Positions 51,368-59,543 of a DNA stretch of 64,000 nucleotides are shown here, piece by piece. The notes beneath the pieces were generated by a model that worked only from the letters and a program-made list of their open reading frames with translations, made no database searches and was not told where the DNA came from. This DNA is from Nocardioides sp. Iso805N (GTDB lineage Bacteria > Actinomycetota > Actinomycetes > Propionibacteriales > Nocardioidaceae). Both the position numbers and the translations under genes were made by a program. How positions within the stretch are numbered: the first letter of the stretch is position 1; each line of letters opens with the position of its first letter. Location of the stretch: the NCBI RefSeq assembly GCF_000364605.1, contig NZ_KB822579.1, forward strand, positions 1-64,000. The letters run 5' to 3'.

Positions 51368-53623
51368 GTGAGGTGTTCTGATGCCCGGGAGGCCCTCTCG
51401 GCCCGGTACGACGGCGAAGCCGTCCCGGTCGAGGAGGCAGCGCTGCGCGCCCATGTCGTGGGGTGTGCCGAGTGTGCGGCGTTCGAGGGTTCGCTCGCGC
51501 CCGCCGACCAGCTCGTCCGCCGCGAGGTCGCCGAGCCAGCGCCCGACCTCGGACGGCGGATCGTGACCACGGCTGCCGCGCAGGCGAGCCGGCGGCGTAC
51601 GGCTGTTCGGACGGCGTTGCGTCTCGGCGTTGCGCTGCTGGGTGTCTTCGAGCTGGTCACCGCGGCCGTGGAGATGCTCGACAGCCACGACCACGAGTCG
51701 CACGAGTCCTCCTCCTTCACGGTCGCGCTGTGCGTGGCGATGATCTACGCGGCGCTGCGCCCGCGCCTGGCCCGTGGCTACGTCCCGGTGCTCGCCAGCG
51801 CGTCGGTGCTGCTGCTGCTCACCTCCGTCGAGGACGTCGACCACGGCGCCATCGGATTCACCCACGAGCTGCCGCACCTGGGGATCCTGCTCGGCACCTT
51901 CCTGCTGTGGCTGCTCGCCATCGAGGACTCGGGCGGACCACAGCTGCACCGGTCCGGCGCGCGCCGGACGACCCGGACGGCGCGGCCAGCGCCACCGCCA
52001 CGGTTGCGCGCTGTCGGTCGGACCGCGGGCAGGACCGTGGGCAGGACCGTCGGTCGCGGCCTCGCCGCTGTCGGGCTGAGCCTGTTCATGGCACTCTCGC
52101 TGGTGCTGCTCGCCGGGCCGGCCTCGGCCCACGCGGTGCTGGAGTCCAGCGACCCGCGCCCGGACGCGGTCCTGGCGGCTCCGCCCGGCAGCGTGACCCT
52201 CAGCTTCGACGAGCCGGTCAGCCTGCTGCCCGGCTCGCTTCGCGTCTACGACCCGGAGGGTCAGCGGATCGACCGCGGCGATGTCGGCCACCCCGACGGT
52301 CACGGCGAGCGGGTCAGCGTGCAGCTGCGCACGGCCGACGCCCAGGGCAGCTACCTGGTCTCCTGGCGGGTCGTCTCCGCGGACTCCCACCCTGTCTCCG
52401 GCGCCTTCACCTTCGCGGTCGGCAAGGCCGGCGCCGCGCCGCCCACACCCCATGACACCAGCTCGACCGGCATCTCCGTCGGTCTGGCGATCGCCCGATG
52501 GCTCGGGTACGCCGGCTCGGCGCTGCTGGTCGGCATCTCGCTGGTCGTCGCGTGGTGCTGGGCCGAGGGCTGGCGACAGCGCCGGGTGCGTCGCCTCGTC
52601 CTCGCCGGGGGCACCCTGCTCGCCGTCGGTGCGGTGGCGGACCTCCTCCTCAAGGGCCCGTACGACGCGGCCCTGGGCCTCGGCAGCGTCACCGATGGCG
52701 CGCTGCTGCGCGAGGTGCTGGGGTCGACCTACGGTCATGCAACGGTGGCTCGGCTGGTCCTCGTCGCGCTCGCGCTCGTCCTGCTCAGGCTGCGGCCGCC
52801 GAGCCGGCTGATCGCCTCGGTGCTCGCGGTGGCCTTCGGGCTGAGCTTCGCCTTCGCCGGCCATGCTGCCGCGGGCAGCGGACGCACCCTGGCCGCGATC
52901 AACGACACCGTGCACGTCGTCTCCGCCAGTGCCTGGCTGGGCGGGCTGGTGCTGGTCCTGGTCGCGATCGACTCGGTCGCGGTGGTGCAGCGGTTCTCCC
53001 GGCTTGCCGTGGGCGCCGTGCTGCTGCTCGTCGCCACCGGCCTGTGGCAGGCCGCCCGGCAGGTCGGCTCGTGGGCGGCGCTGCGGCACACCACCTACGG
53101 CCACGAGCTGCTGGTCAAGCTCCTAGTGATCGCGCTGGTGCTCGGCATCGCGGCCGGGTCACGCGCACTGGTCTGGCGCGCCGAGGCCGGCCAGCCGGCC
53201 AGGATCCGCTCGCTCGTGCTTGCCGAGACCGTCGGGCTGGGCATCGTGCTCGGCATCACCTCGGCCCTGGTCGCCACCGAGCCGGCCAAGACCGCCTACC
53301 ACCCGAGTGCCTCGGGCCAGCTGACCCTGGTCGGCGACACGGTGCAGGTCTCGGCGGTCCCCGTCGGCGACCGGCAGATGGATCTGCACGTCTACGTCTT
53401 CGACAAGGCCGGCCAGCCGTCGGATCCCAAGGAGATCACGGCGGCGGTCTCGCTGCCGAGCAAGCTGCTCGGGCCGCTCCCGGTCACGCTGGCCGTGGCC
53501 GGGCCGGGACACCGACAGGGCACCGTCGCCGTACCGGTGGCGGGGCAGTGGCGCCTGGCCGTGACCGTGCGGACCACCGCGATCGACGAGGCGACCGGCT
53601 ACGTCACCCTGCCCATCCGCTGA
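51368..53623 (+). CDS. Fusion: anti-sigma-type zinc finger, membrane domain, CopC and CopD
   Basis: 751 aa in one uninterrupted frame from GTG 51368. Residues 1-60: zf-HC2/anti-sigma zinc finger (C3; H29-x3-C33-x2-C36 in RAHVVGCAECA). About 84-185: four hydrophobic helices with a His-rich loop (LDSHDHESHES). About 195-230: Arg-rich linker. About 232-254: a helix that reads as a classical signal peptide ending PASA. About 255-352: CopC domain; H255 follows the AxA site, and DSH (339-341) supplies the other expected Cu(II) ligands. About 370-640: CopD-type helices; 640-751: extracytoplasmic beta domain. CopC and CopD bind and import copper. Normally the zinc-finger protein is a separate gene. 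GTG 52037 could start CopC-CopD alone. Confidence 0.82.
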   Translation: MRCSDAREALSARYDGEAVPVEEAALRAHVVGCAECAAFEGSLAPADQLVRREVAEPAPDLGRRIVTTAAAQASRRRTAVRTALRLGVALLGVFELVTAAVEMLDSHDHESHESSSFTVALCVAMIYAALRPRLARGYVPVLASASVLLLLTSVEDVDHGAIGFTHELPHLGILLGTFLLWLLAIEDSGGPQLHRSGARRTTRTARPAPPPRLRAVGRTAGRTVGRTVGRGLAAVGLSLFMALSLVLLAGPASAHAVLESSDPRPDAVLAAPPGSVTLSFDEPVSLLPGSLRVYDPEGQRIDRGDVGHPDGHGERVSVQLRTADAQGSYLVSWRVVSADSHPVSGAFTFAVGKAGAAPPTPHDTSSTGISVGLAIARWLGYAGSALLVGISLVVAWCWAEGWRQRRVRRLVLAGGTLLAVGAVADLLLKGPYDAALGLGSVTDGALLREVLGSTYGHATVARLVLVALALVLLRLRPPSRLIASVLAVAFGLSFAFAGHAAAGSGRTLAAINDTVHVVSASAWLGGLVLVLVAIDSVAVVQRFSRLAVGAVLLLVATGLWQAARQVGSWAALRHTTYGHELLVKLLVIALVLGIAAGSRALVWRAEAGQPARIRSLVLAETVGLGIVLGITSALVATEPAKTAYHPSASGQLTLVGDTVQVSAVPVGDRQMDLHVYVFDKAGQPSDPKEITAAVSLPSKLLGPLPVTLAVAGPGHRQGTVAVPVAGQWRLAVTVRTTAIDEATGYVTLPIR
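52015..52050 (+). repeat. 12-bp tandem repeat at the fusion seam
   Basis: GGGCAGGACCGT is duplicated exactly at 52027-52038 and 52039-52050, with a diverged third unit at 52015-52026. It encodes the GRTAGRTVGRTVGR linker between the zinc-finger/membrane part and the CopC signal-like helix, so slippage here could have created or extended the fusion. Confidence 0.7.
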
Positions 53624-53637
53624 CTCGGGCCGGGAGA

Positions 53638-54624
53638 TCAGCCGTTGTCGCGCAGCCGCGCCAGCATCCGGTTGTAGGCAGCCAGTGCTTCCTCGCCGTC
53701 GGGGTCATTGATCCCCTCGACGTCCTCGCCGGTGTGCTCGGCCAGCGCGGAGCGTCGAGCGCCTTCCAGCCAGGAGCCGGTCATCTTGTCGCGGCGATCG
53801 ACCGAGGTGATCACGCTGATCATCAGGCCGATGCCGATCGCCATCATCAAACCGTCGCCGGCCGCCCACATCAGGCCGCCCGCGGCGTGTACGTCGGACA
53901 GCGGCTGCGGTGCCCATGCTGGGTGCATCCGCATCATCTCGGGGAACGGCACGGTGTTGGTCTGCAGCAGCACGATGCCGACGATCGTGTCCGGGATCAT
54001 CGCGGCGACCAGCAGCCCGATCCGCAGCAGGTACGGCGGGTTGGGCTTGGTCGGCTCCTCGCCCAGCAACGGCTGCAGGAACAGGTAGCCCGCCACGATG
54101 TAGAGCACCTGCTCACCGGCCATCAGCCAGGTGTGCTGGGCCATCGTGTCCATGAAGTTGGTCAGGTGGGTGCCGATGATCGTGGCGGTGTAGATGAGCA
54201 CACCGGTGGCTGGGTGGCTCAGCACCGTGACCGGCCACGAGTGCAGGATGCCCTGGACTCGCTCGCGCGCAGGGCCGTGGAACGCCTCCAGCAGCACCGT
54301 CAGCGGATGGCCGAGCACGAGCAGCGCCGGGATCACCATGATCAGCAGCAGGTGCAGCACCATGTGCATCCAGAAGACCGACATCGCATAGGTCCCGATC
54401 GCCGAGGCGACGAAGACCCACATCAGCACCACGCCGCTGATCCAGCTCGCCACCCGCCAGGGTCGCACCGTCGACTCAGCGCCGGCCGAGCGCCTGGCGA
54501 GCAGGTAGGCGCCGATCATCAGCACGGCCGCCTCGAGCCAGCCGGCCTGGAGCCGCCACGTGCCGAAGAACGTCGACCAGGTCAACGGCGAGAGATCCGT
54601 ACCCATGCCGGGCATCCCGGACAA
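53638..54624 (-). CDS. ctaG: CtaG-type cytochrome c oxidase assembly/copper membrane protein
   Basis: 328 aa. The start is TTG 54624: AGGAGG lies 6 nt upstream, while the next in-frame ATG (54615) is too far from it. About seven helices; family parts are FWMHMVLHLLLIMVIPALLV, LGHPLTVLLEAFHG, THLTNFMDTMAQHTWLMAGE and HAAGGLMWAAGDGLMMAIG. Met/Gly-rich start (SGMPGMG). The caa3_CtaG family is linked to copper insertion into oxidase. It lies 42 nt after ycnI and is probably cotranscribed from the ycnI promoter motif. Confidence 0.9.
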   Translation of the reverse strand: MSGMPGMGTDLSPLTWSTFFGTWRLQAGWLEAAVLMIGAYLLARRSAGAESTVRPWRVASWISGVVLMWVFVASAIGTYAMSVFWMHMVLHLLLIMVIPALLVLGHPLTVLLEAFHGPARERVQGILHSWPVTVLSHPATGVLIYTATIIGTHLTNFMDTMAQHTWLMAGEQVLYIVAGYLFLQPLLGEEPTKPNPPYLLRIGLLVAAMIPDTIVGIVLLQTNTVPFPEMMRMHPAWAPQPLSDVHAAGGLMWAAGDGLMMAIGIGLMISVITSVDRRDKMTGSWLEGARRSALAEHTGEDVEGINDPDGEEALAAYNRMLARLRDNG

Positions 54625-54666
54625 TTCACACCTCCTGCAGCGGCCGGGGTTCCGGCCGCGCCAAGC

Positions 54667-55386
54667 CTACGACCGCTTGCGGCGGACCACGGAAAGGGCG
54701 AGGCTGCCGGCCGCCAGCACCACGGCGAGGATCGAGAGCACCAGCGGTGCCTTCGAGTCGCCGTCGTCGTCGGTGGTCGCGGACATGGGAGTGGCATCGG
54801 CCGTTGCGCCCGACCCCGACGTGGCGTCGGCACTCGGAGCGGCGGTCGCGGCCGTGATCGAGAGCACCGGGGCCGGGTGCTCCGGCTCGTCCTGACCTGC
54901 GACGGAGGGCTCGATCCACCGCACCACGGAGCCGTCGGTGTAGTACTGCAGCGCCTTGAAGACCACCGTGCCGGAGTTGGGCAGCGGACCGACCGAGACA
55001 TCGAACTCGTCGAACTCGCCCGGCTTGATCTGGCTCGCCGCCGATGTCGCGGTCCAGACGATCTTCTGCACCGCCTCGGTGACCTGGCCGTCGTCGCTGG
55101 TGATCGGCGTGCTCAGCTTGTGGTCCTTGACGGTGAAGCTCCAGCCCGGGTGCGGCTTGACGCTGGCCGAGGCGAACGGGTGGTCCTCGGGGAAGTAGAC
55201 GACGACCTTCTTGGTCGAGGCGGTGTCCGACTCGGTGGGCACCCGAAAGGTGAGCTTGGAGTAGGAGCCACCCGTCGCCATGTTCGGGTTCACCGTCACG
55301 TGGGCGCTGGCGGCGCCTGCGAGGGCGAACGTGGCCGTCAGCGCAGCGGCAGCGACGGCAGGTACGGCGAAGGTGCGGTTCATCAT
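54667..55386 (-). CDS. ycnI: YcnI family copper-associated exported protein
   Basis: 239 aa, ATG 55386 (second ATG 55383). Signal peptide about 1-29, cleavage after GAASA so that the mature protein begins HVTVNPN; YcnI proteins bind Cu(II) through this N-terminal His. The DUF1775 domain spans about 30-170 (YFPEDHPFASASVKPHPGW, FDEFDVSVGPLPNSG). An Ala/Thr/Ser-rich linker leads to one C-terminal helix (about 212-232) and RRKRS. Works with CopC/CopD in copper handling outside the membrane; it shares their promoter motif. Confidence 0.93.
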   Translation of the reverse strand: MMNRTFAVPAVAAAALTATFALAGAASAHVTVNPNMATGGSYSKLTFRVPTESDTASTKKVVVYFPEDHPFASASVKPHPGWSFTVKDHKLSTPITSDDGQVTEAVQKIVWTATSAASQIKPGEFDEFDVSVGPLPNSGTVVFKALQYYTDGSVVRWIEPSVAGQDEPEHPAPVLSITAATAAPSADATSGSGATADATPMSATTDDDGDSKAPLVLSILAVVLAAGSLALSVVRRKRS

Positions 55387-55420
55387 GTCCCCGATCGGGA
55401 GTGAGCGAGCATTCGTCCGA

Positions 55421-55450
55421 ACAGTCAGGTGCGATGACGTTCTGGTTCCC
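55421..55450 (-). promoter_or_regulatory. ECF-type promoter of the ycnI-ctaG operon (motif copy C)
   Basis: On the minus strand GGGAACC (55450-55444), 17 nt, then GACTGT (55426-55421), 35 nt before the ycnI ATG. Element sequence and spacing match copies A and B; only the bases after GAC differ. Confidence 0.7.
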
Positions 55451-55490
55451 GGCGGTTCGGTGCGACCCGCGTCACGTCGGGTCCGGAGGC

Positions 55491-56345
55491 TCAGCCGGCC
55501 GACGGCCCGGTGGCGACCGGCCGGTCCTGGTTGCTCCACTGTGACCACGAACCGGGGTAGAGCGCGGCCTCGAAGCCGGCGATGGCCAGCGCCGCCACCT
55601 CGTGGGCGGCGGTGACGCCGGAGCCGCAGTAGGCCGCCACCCGGGTCTGGTCGGTGACCCCCAGCGCGGTGAAGCGAGCCAGCAGGTCGGCCGGTGACCG
55701 GAACCTGCCGTCGTCGGCGAGGTTGCCACCGGTCGGGGCGTTCAGAGCTCCGGGGACGTGACCGGCCTTGGGGTCGATCGGCTCGGTCTCCCCGCGGTAG
55801 CGCTCGGCGGCTCGGGCATCGATCAGCACGCCGCCCTGCGAGGCCCACGTCGCCGCGGTGTCGGCATCGATGGTCGGCACGCTGCCCGGCGTGACGGTGA
55901 AGGACCCGGGCGCCGGCACCACCTCGCCGTTGTCCAACGGGCGGCCCTCGGCGACCCAGGCGGGGAGCGCCCCGTCGAGCAGTCGTACGTCGGACAGCCC
56001 GGCCCAGCGCAGCAGCCACCAGGCGCGTGCCGCGGCGAGGTTCCCCTCGCCGTCGTGGACGACCACGGCGGAGTCGGCCTCGACGCCCCAGCGCCGTGCA
56101 GCCGCTTGGAAGTCCGTCGGCGTCGGGAGCGGGTGCCGGCCCTCGGTCGCCGGGCCGTGGCCGGCGAGCTCGGTGTCGAGGTCCACGAAGACGGCGCCCG
56201 GGATGTGCCCGGACAGGTAGTCCGCGTGCCCGTCGTACCGGGCGCCGCCGGCGACCGTGAGCCGCCAGCGCACGTCGAGGACGACCGGCGGGGTCGAGGA
56301 GTCGAGGGCGGCGGCGAGCTCGGTCGCGGTGATCAGGACGGCCAC
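55491..56345 (-). CDS. sseA: Thiosulfate/3-mercaptopyruvate sulfurtransferase
   Basis: 284 aa, GTG 56345. Two rhodanese domains: the inactive first (VVLDVRWRL, DYLSGHIPGAVFVDLDTELA) and the active second, with the catalytic Cys in AAYCGSGVTAAHEV. CGSGVTA is the form usual for mercaptopyruvate sulfurtransferase-like enzymes. Cytoplasmic, transfers sulfane sulfur to cyanide or thiols. Lies upstream of the ycnI promoter motif, which starts 41 nt before its stop codon end. Confidence 0.92.
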   Translation of the reverse strand: MAVLITATELAAALDSSTPPVVLDVRWRLTVAGGARYDGHADYLSGHIPGAVFVDLDTELAGHGPATEGRHPLPTPTDFQAAARRWGVEADSAVVVHDGEGNLAAARAWWLLRWAGLSDVRLLDGALPAWVAEGRPLDNGEVVPAPGSFTVTPGSVPTIDADTAATWASQGGVLIDARAAERYRGETEPIDPKAGHVPGALNAPTGGNLADDGRFRSPADLLARFTALGVTDQTRVAAYCGSGVTAAHEVAALAIAGFEAALYPGSWSQWSNQDRPVATGPSAG

Positions 56346-56382
56346 GCCACCGAGCCTAGGCGGTGCGGTCGTCGGCCGGGCA

Positions 56383-56862
56383 TCACGTCTGGGGCGCGGT
56401 CTCGGGGGAGCCGCTGTCCTGACCGCTGTAGGTGAAGAACGAGATCCTGCCGTCGGCCTCGAGCACCGCGTACTCGATCTCGCGTGTCGTCCGGATGCCC
56501 TGCTCGCGGGCCGCGACCAGGACGTCGGCGAGGGCGAGCGTCTCGTCGCGCATGGTCTCCTCGAGGGGGTGGCCGTCCTGCCAGACCAGCACCGGCCGCC
56601 CCGAGGTCACCGGCCGGATCCGAGGGAAGCGCCACTGCGCCCACCCGATCGCGACGGTGAGCAGCGCGAAGGTGCTGATCGCCAGGACGCCGCCCGTCAC
56701 CGAGTAGTCCTGCTGGGTGACGGCCTGCTGGACCAGGTCGCCCATGGTGACGTAGACGAGCAGCTGGAAGGTGCTCAGCTCACCCAGGGTGGCACGTCCG
56801 AGGGCCCGGGTGACGAGCCAGAGGAAGCAGTAGATGACAAGCGCGCGCAGCACGATCTCCAT
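56383..56862 (-). CDS. YetF-like DUF421 membrane protein
   Basis: 159 aa, ATG 56862. Three N-terminal helices (VLRALVIYCFLWLVTRALG, FQLLVYVTMGDLVQQAV, VLAISTFALLTVAIGW), then a small soluble DUF421 domain ending YAVLEADGRISFFTYSG. Family function is not settled; members are linked to spore coat or stress in Bacillus. One-base stop/start overlap (TGATG) with the preceding gene. Confidence 0.88.
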   Translation of the reverse strand: MEIVLRALVIYCFLWLVTRALGRATLGELSTFQLLVYVTMGDLVQQAVTQQDYSVTGGVLAISTFALLTVAIGWAQWRFPRIRPVTSGRPVLVWQDGHPLEETMRDETLALADVLVAAREQGIRTTREIEYAVLEADGRISFFTYSGQDSGSPETAPQT

Positions 56863-57380
56863 CAGGGCACCAGCCTCGTCGTGAAGTCGACGCTCGCCGC
56901 AGGCGAGCCGTGGTCGAGGACGCGCGCCGTACCGCTGCGTCCGACCTGGCTGGCGGGCTGGACGTAGATGTCGAACGCGACGACCAGGGTGTCACCCTGG
57001 GGCTTGTCGAAGGTCATCTGCCACCACTGCCCGTCCCGGGTCTCCTTCGACGGCTCCGGCGAGACGCCCTGGGACTCGAAGATGTCGAAGTAGCTCGCGG
57101 TCGCCTCCACCACCACCGGTCCGTCGAAGCCGCCCCGGCGGGTGATGGTCAGCTGCCAGGGCACGTCGAGTCCGCTGCGGGCGATGTGCGGGTAGGTCAG
57201 CTCGAGGTGATAGCCACCGCCGCTCGCCGATGTCGTGCGCTTCTGCATCCCGAGGAAGCCGCACAGCCCGGCGATGACGATGAGCAGCAGGACAAGGACG
57301 AAGCCGCGGCGGCCCCAGGCCGCGAGCCTGGCGCGCGCCTCGCTGGCGATGCCGTCGAGGGTCGAGTTCGGTACTTCCAC
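56862..57380 (-). CDS. Membrane-anchored protein of unknown function
   Basis: 172 aa, taken from GTG 57380; the frame is open to 57476, so the start is uncertain. One N-terminal helix (about 26-44, FVLVLLLIVIAGLCGFLGM), then an extracytoplasmic beta-rich domain (ELTYPHIARSGLDVPWQLTI, GQWWQMTFDKPQGDTLVVAF). It overlaps the YetF-like gene by one base and is probably its partner. No family recognised. Confidence 0.75.
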   Translation of the reverse strand: MEVPNSTLDGIASEARARLAAWGRRGFVLVLLLIVIAGLCGFLGMQKRTTSASGGGYHLELTYPHIARSGLDVPWQLTITRRGGFDGPVVVEATASYFDIFESQGVSPEPSKETRDGQWWQMTFDKPQGDTLVVAFDIYVQPASQVGRSGTARVLDHGSPAASVDFTTRLVP

Positions 57381-57479
57381 GGCACGGCAGGTACCCCCTC
57401 GGGCATTTTGCACGTACGTCGCTGTGGGTACTTGCAAGGGGAGGCACACCGCCGACCCACCCGAGAGGCAGGACAAGCA

Positions 57480-57719
57480 GTGACCGAGCGACCCACCAAC
57501 GAGGCAAACGGCACCGAGAAGCTCGAGGCGATCCAGGCGGTCGTCGACCGGGTGACGTCCTGGCAGGACGGTGCCACCGAGGGCACCGTCGCCGACGAGC
57601 TACGCAAGGGCTTCGGCGAGGTGGGCGTCGACGTGCCGGGTGAGGACGTGGCCAGGCTCGCCGATGCGATCGAGTCGCGGCACGGCGCAGTCTCTGCGGC
57701 AGACGTGCTCTCGGCATGA
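57480..57719 (+). CDS. Small acidic protein of unknown function
   Basis: 79 aa, GTG 57480. Soluble, helical, acidic: TERPTNEANGTEKLEAIQAV at the start and EDVARLADAIESRHG near the end. No known domain seen. ATGA overlap with the next gene. First of three small genes that may form an operon (57480-58445). Confidence 0.65.
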   Translation: MTERPTNEANGTEKLEAIQAVVDRVTSWQDGATEGTVADELRKGFGEVGVDVPGEDVARLADAIESRHGAVSAADVLSA

Positions 57720-58150
57720 GCGGACCCGACGCGGCGCACCGCCGCCCCGAAGGACTCGACGACGCCACCGTCGACGCGCTCGGCAAGCTCTCCGAGGCGC
57801 TGGAGGCGGTGGAGGTGGCGCGCGGGCACCTCTACGCCTTCCACCGCCTGTCCGGGACCGCCGACCTCACCCTCGGCGAGGCGGTGGACATGCTGCGTGC
57901 CGCCGGCCGGACGGAGCTGGCCGAGAGAATCGCGACCGAGCTGGTCGGCCGCAACGTCGTCCCGGGCCGCTGGAGCTTCCAGATCGTCGAGGAGTACGAC
58001 GACGGCTATTACGCGACCTTCAAAGACCTCGAGCGGGCGGCCCGCGATCAGCTCGCCGAGGGTCGCCGCCACCTGTACGAGGCGCAGATGAAGGAGGACC
58101 GGCGTACCCACGGCCGGGGCGGGCACGAAGCCACACCGGACGAGCTGTAG
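57716..58150 (+). CDS. Conserved hypothetical protein
   Basis: 144 aa, ATG 57716 overlapping the previous stop. Helical N-half (DATVDALGKLSEALEAVEVA, HLYAFHRLSGTADLTL), then FQIVEEYDDGYYATFKDLER and an Arg-rich end. No transmembrane segment. I do not recognise it; coupled to the 79-aa protein. Confidence 0.72.
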   Translation: MSGPDAAHRRPEGLDDATVDALGKLSEALEAVEVARGHLYAFHRLSGTADLTLGEAVDMLRAAGRTELAERIATELVGRNVVPGRWSFQIVEEYDDGYYATFKDLERAARDQLAEGRRHLYEAQMKEDRRTHGRGGHEATPDEL

Positions 58151-58205
58151 CCCAAGCGGCCCTCGCGGCCGCAGACGTCATCGTCGAGATCACGAGGAGC
58201 AAGAC

Positions 58206-58445
58206 ATGTCAGGAAAGCTCACCCTGCTGGCCGGGATCGGCATCGGGTACGTCATCGGCGCCCGCGCCGGCCGCGAACGCTACGACCAGATGGTGGAGAA
58301 GGCGCAGTCGCTGTGGCGCGACCCCCGGACGCAGCGGAAGGTGAACCAGGCCCGCGACGTCGCCGAGGCCAAGGTCGGCCAGGCGGCACACGGTCTGCAG
58401 GACACCGTGCAGGACACCGTCCAGCGCGCCACCGGGAAGGGCTGA
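58206..58445 (+). CDS. YtxH-like small membrane-associated protein
   Basis: 79 aa, ATG 58206 after GAGGAG. Short N-terminal glycine-rich hydrophobic stretch (LTLLAGIGIGYVIGARAGRE) followed by an amphipathic, charged helix with AEAKVGQAAHGLQDTVQD. This layout is common in small actinobacterial YtxH-type general stress proteins. The role is unknown. Confidence 0.75.
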   Translation: MSGKLTLLAGIGIGYVIGARAGRERYDQMVEKAQSLWRDPRTQRKVNQARDVAEAKVGQAAHGLQDTVQDTVQRATGKG

Positions 58446-58517
58446 GGTCCTCCCCGCGCGCAGCGTTTCACAGCTCTGCGCCACCGCGCGGTCATGGCCC
58501 TGCGGCAGGATGGCGGC

Positions 58518-59543
58518 GTGGACGACGTGAAGCGCTGGCCCCGCCCTGCCGATGATGCGGAGCGCGTCGCCGCGCTGCGGGCACTTGGCGTCCTCGACAG
58601 CCCCGAGGACGAGGACCTCGAAGCGGTGATCCGCGTCGCCACCTACGTCTGCGGCGTGCCCTCTGCGGCGGTCAACCTGATCGACGAGGACCGCCAGTGG
58701 CAGGCTGCGGCGTACGGGGTGAAGCGCGGGGAGGCGTCTCGCGACGACTCGATGTGCGGCTGGAGCATCCTCCAGCCCGGGGTCACCTACACGCCGGACG
58801 CCTCGCACGATGCCGTCTTCTCCGAGAACCCGTTCGTCACCGGGCAGCTGGCCTCGGTCAGGCTCTATGCCTCGGCGCCGGTCGTGATCGCCTCGGGGTA
58901 CGTCGTCGGCTCGCTGTGCGCCTTCGCCGAGGAGCCCGGCCAGCTCTCGAAGACCCAGATGGATCGCCTGGCCGACCTGGCCGCCACGACCGCGCGGATC
59001 CTGGAGCTGCGCCAGACCATCGGCACCGTCGCGCAGGCGGCGGTGACGGACCCGCTGACGTCGCTGCGCAATCGAGCGGCGTTCGCCGAGGCGCTGCGGC
59101 GCGCGCTGGGCCTCTACGGTCAGGGCGTGGGTCGCCCCGGTGTGCTCTACCTCGACCTCAACGGCTTCAAGCCGGTCAACGACACCTACGGCCACCACGC
59201 CGGTGATGCGGTCCTGCGTGCCGTCGCGGGGCGGCTTTTGGGCAGCGTCCGCGAGACCGAGCTGGTGGCCCGGTTGGGCGGCGACGAGTTCGCTGTGCTG
59301 GTGCAGGAGCCCACCGCCGCGCACATCCACGATCGACTCAGCGCCATCGCCGCGCGGATCACCGAGCGGCTCGCGCCGCCGATCGTGCTGGACGACGGCG
59401 TCGCGGTCTCGGTCGGCGCCGCGATCGGGCTGGCGCTCGCCGAGCCTTCCGACACGCCGGATGGGCTCTTGGACCGAGCCGACGCGGCGATGTATGCCGT
59501 CAAGGTGCCCGGCCACCGTGTGGCGCAGGGAGGAAGGCGATGA
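58518..59543 (+). CDS. GAF-GGDEF diguanylate cyclase
   Basis: 341 aa from GTG 58518; ATG 58494 gives 349 aa and cannot be excluded. GAF domain about 25-165 (VPSAAVNLIDEDRQWQAAAY, SMCGWSILQPGVTYTPDAS). GGDEF domain about 175-335 with intact RLGGDEFAVLV and the substrate part YLDLNGFKPVNDTYGHHAGD, so c-di-GMP synthesis is expected. No RxxD inhibitory site stands out. ATGA overlap with the amidase gene. Confidence 0.92.
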   Translation: MDDVKRWPRPADDAERVAALRALGVLDSPEDEDLEAVIRVATYVCGVPSAAVNLIDEDRQWQAAAYGVKRGEASRDDSMCGWSILQPGVTYTPDASHDAVFSENPFVTGQLASVRLYASAPVVIASGYVVGSLCAFAEEPGQLSKTQMDRLADLAATTARILELRQTIGTVAQAAVTDPLTSLRNRAAFAEALRRALGLYGQGVGRPGVLYLDLNGFKPVNDTYGHHAGDAVLRAVAGRLLGSVRETELVARLGGDEFAVLVQEPTAAHIHDRLSAIAARITERLAPPIVLDDGVAVSVGAAIGLALAEPSDTPDGLLDRADAAMYAVKVPGHRVAQGGRR

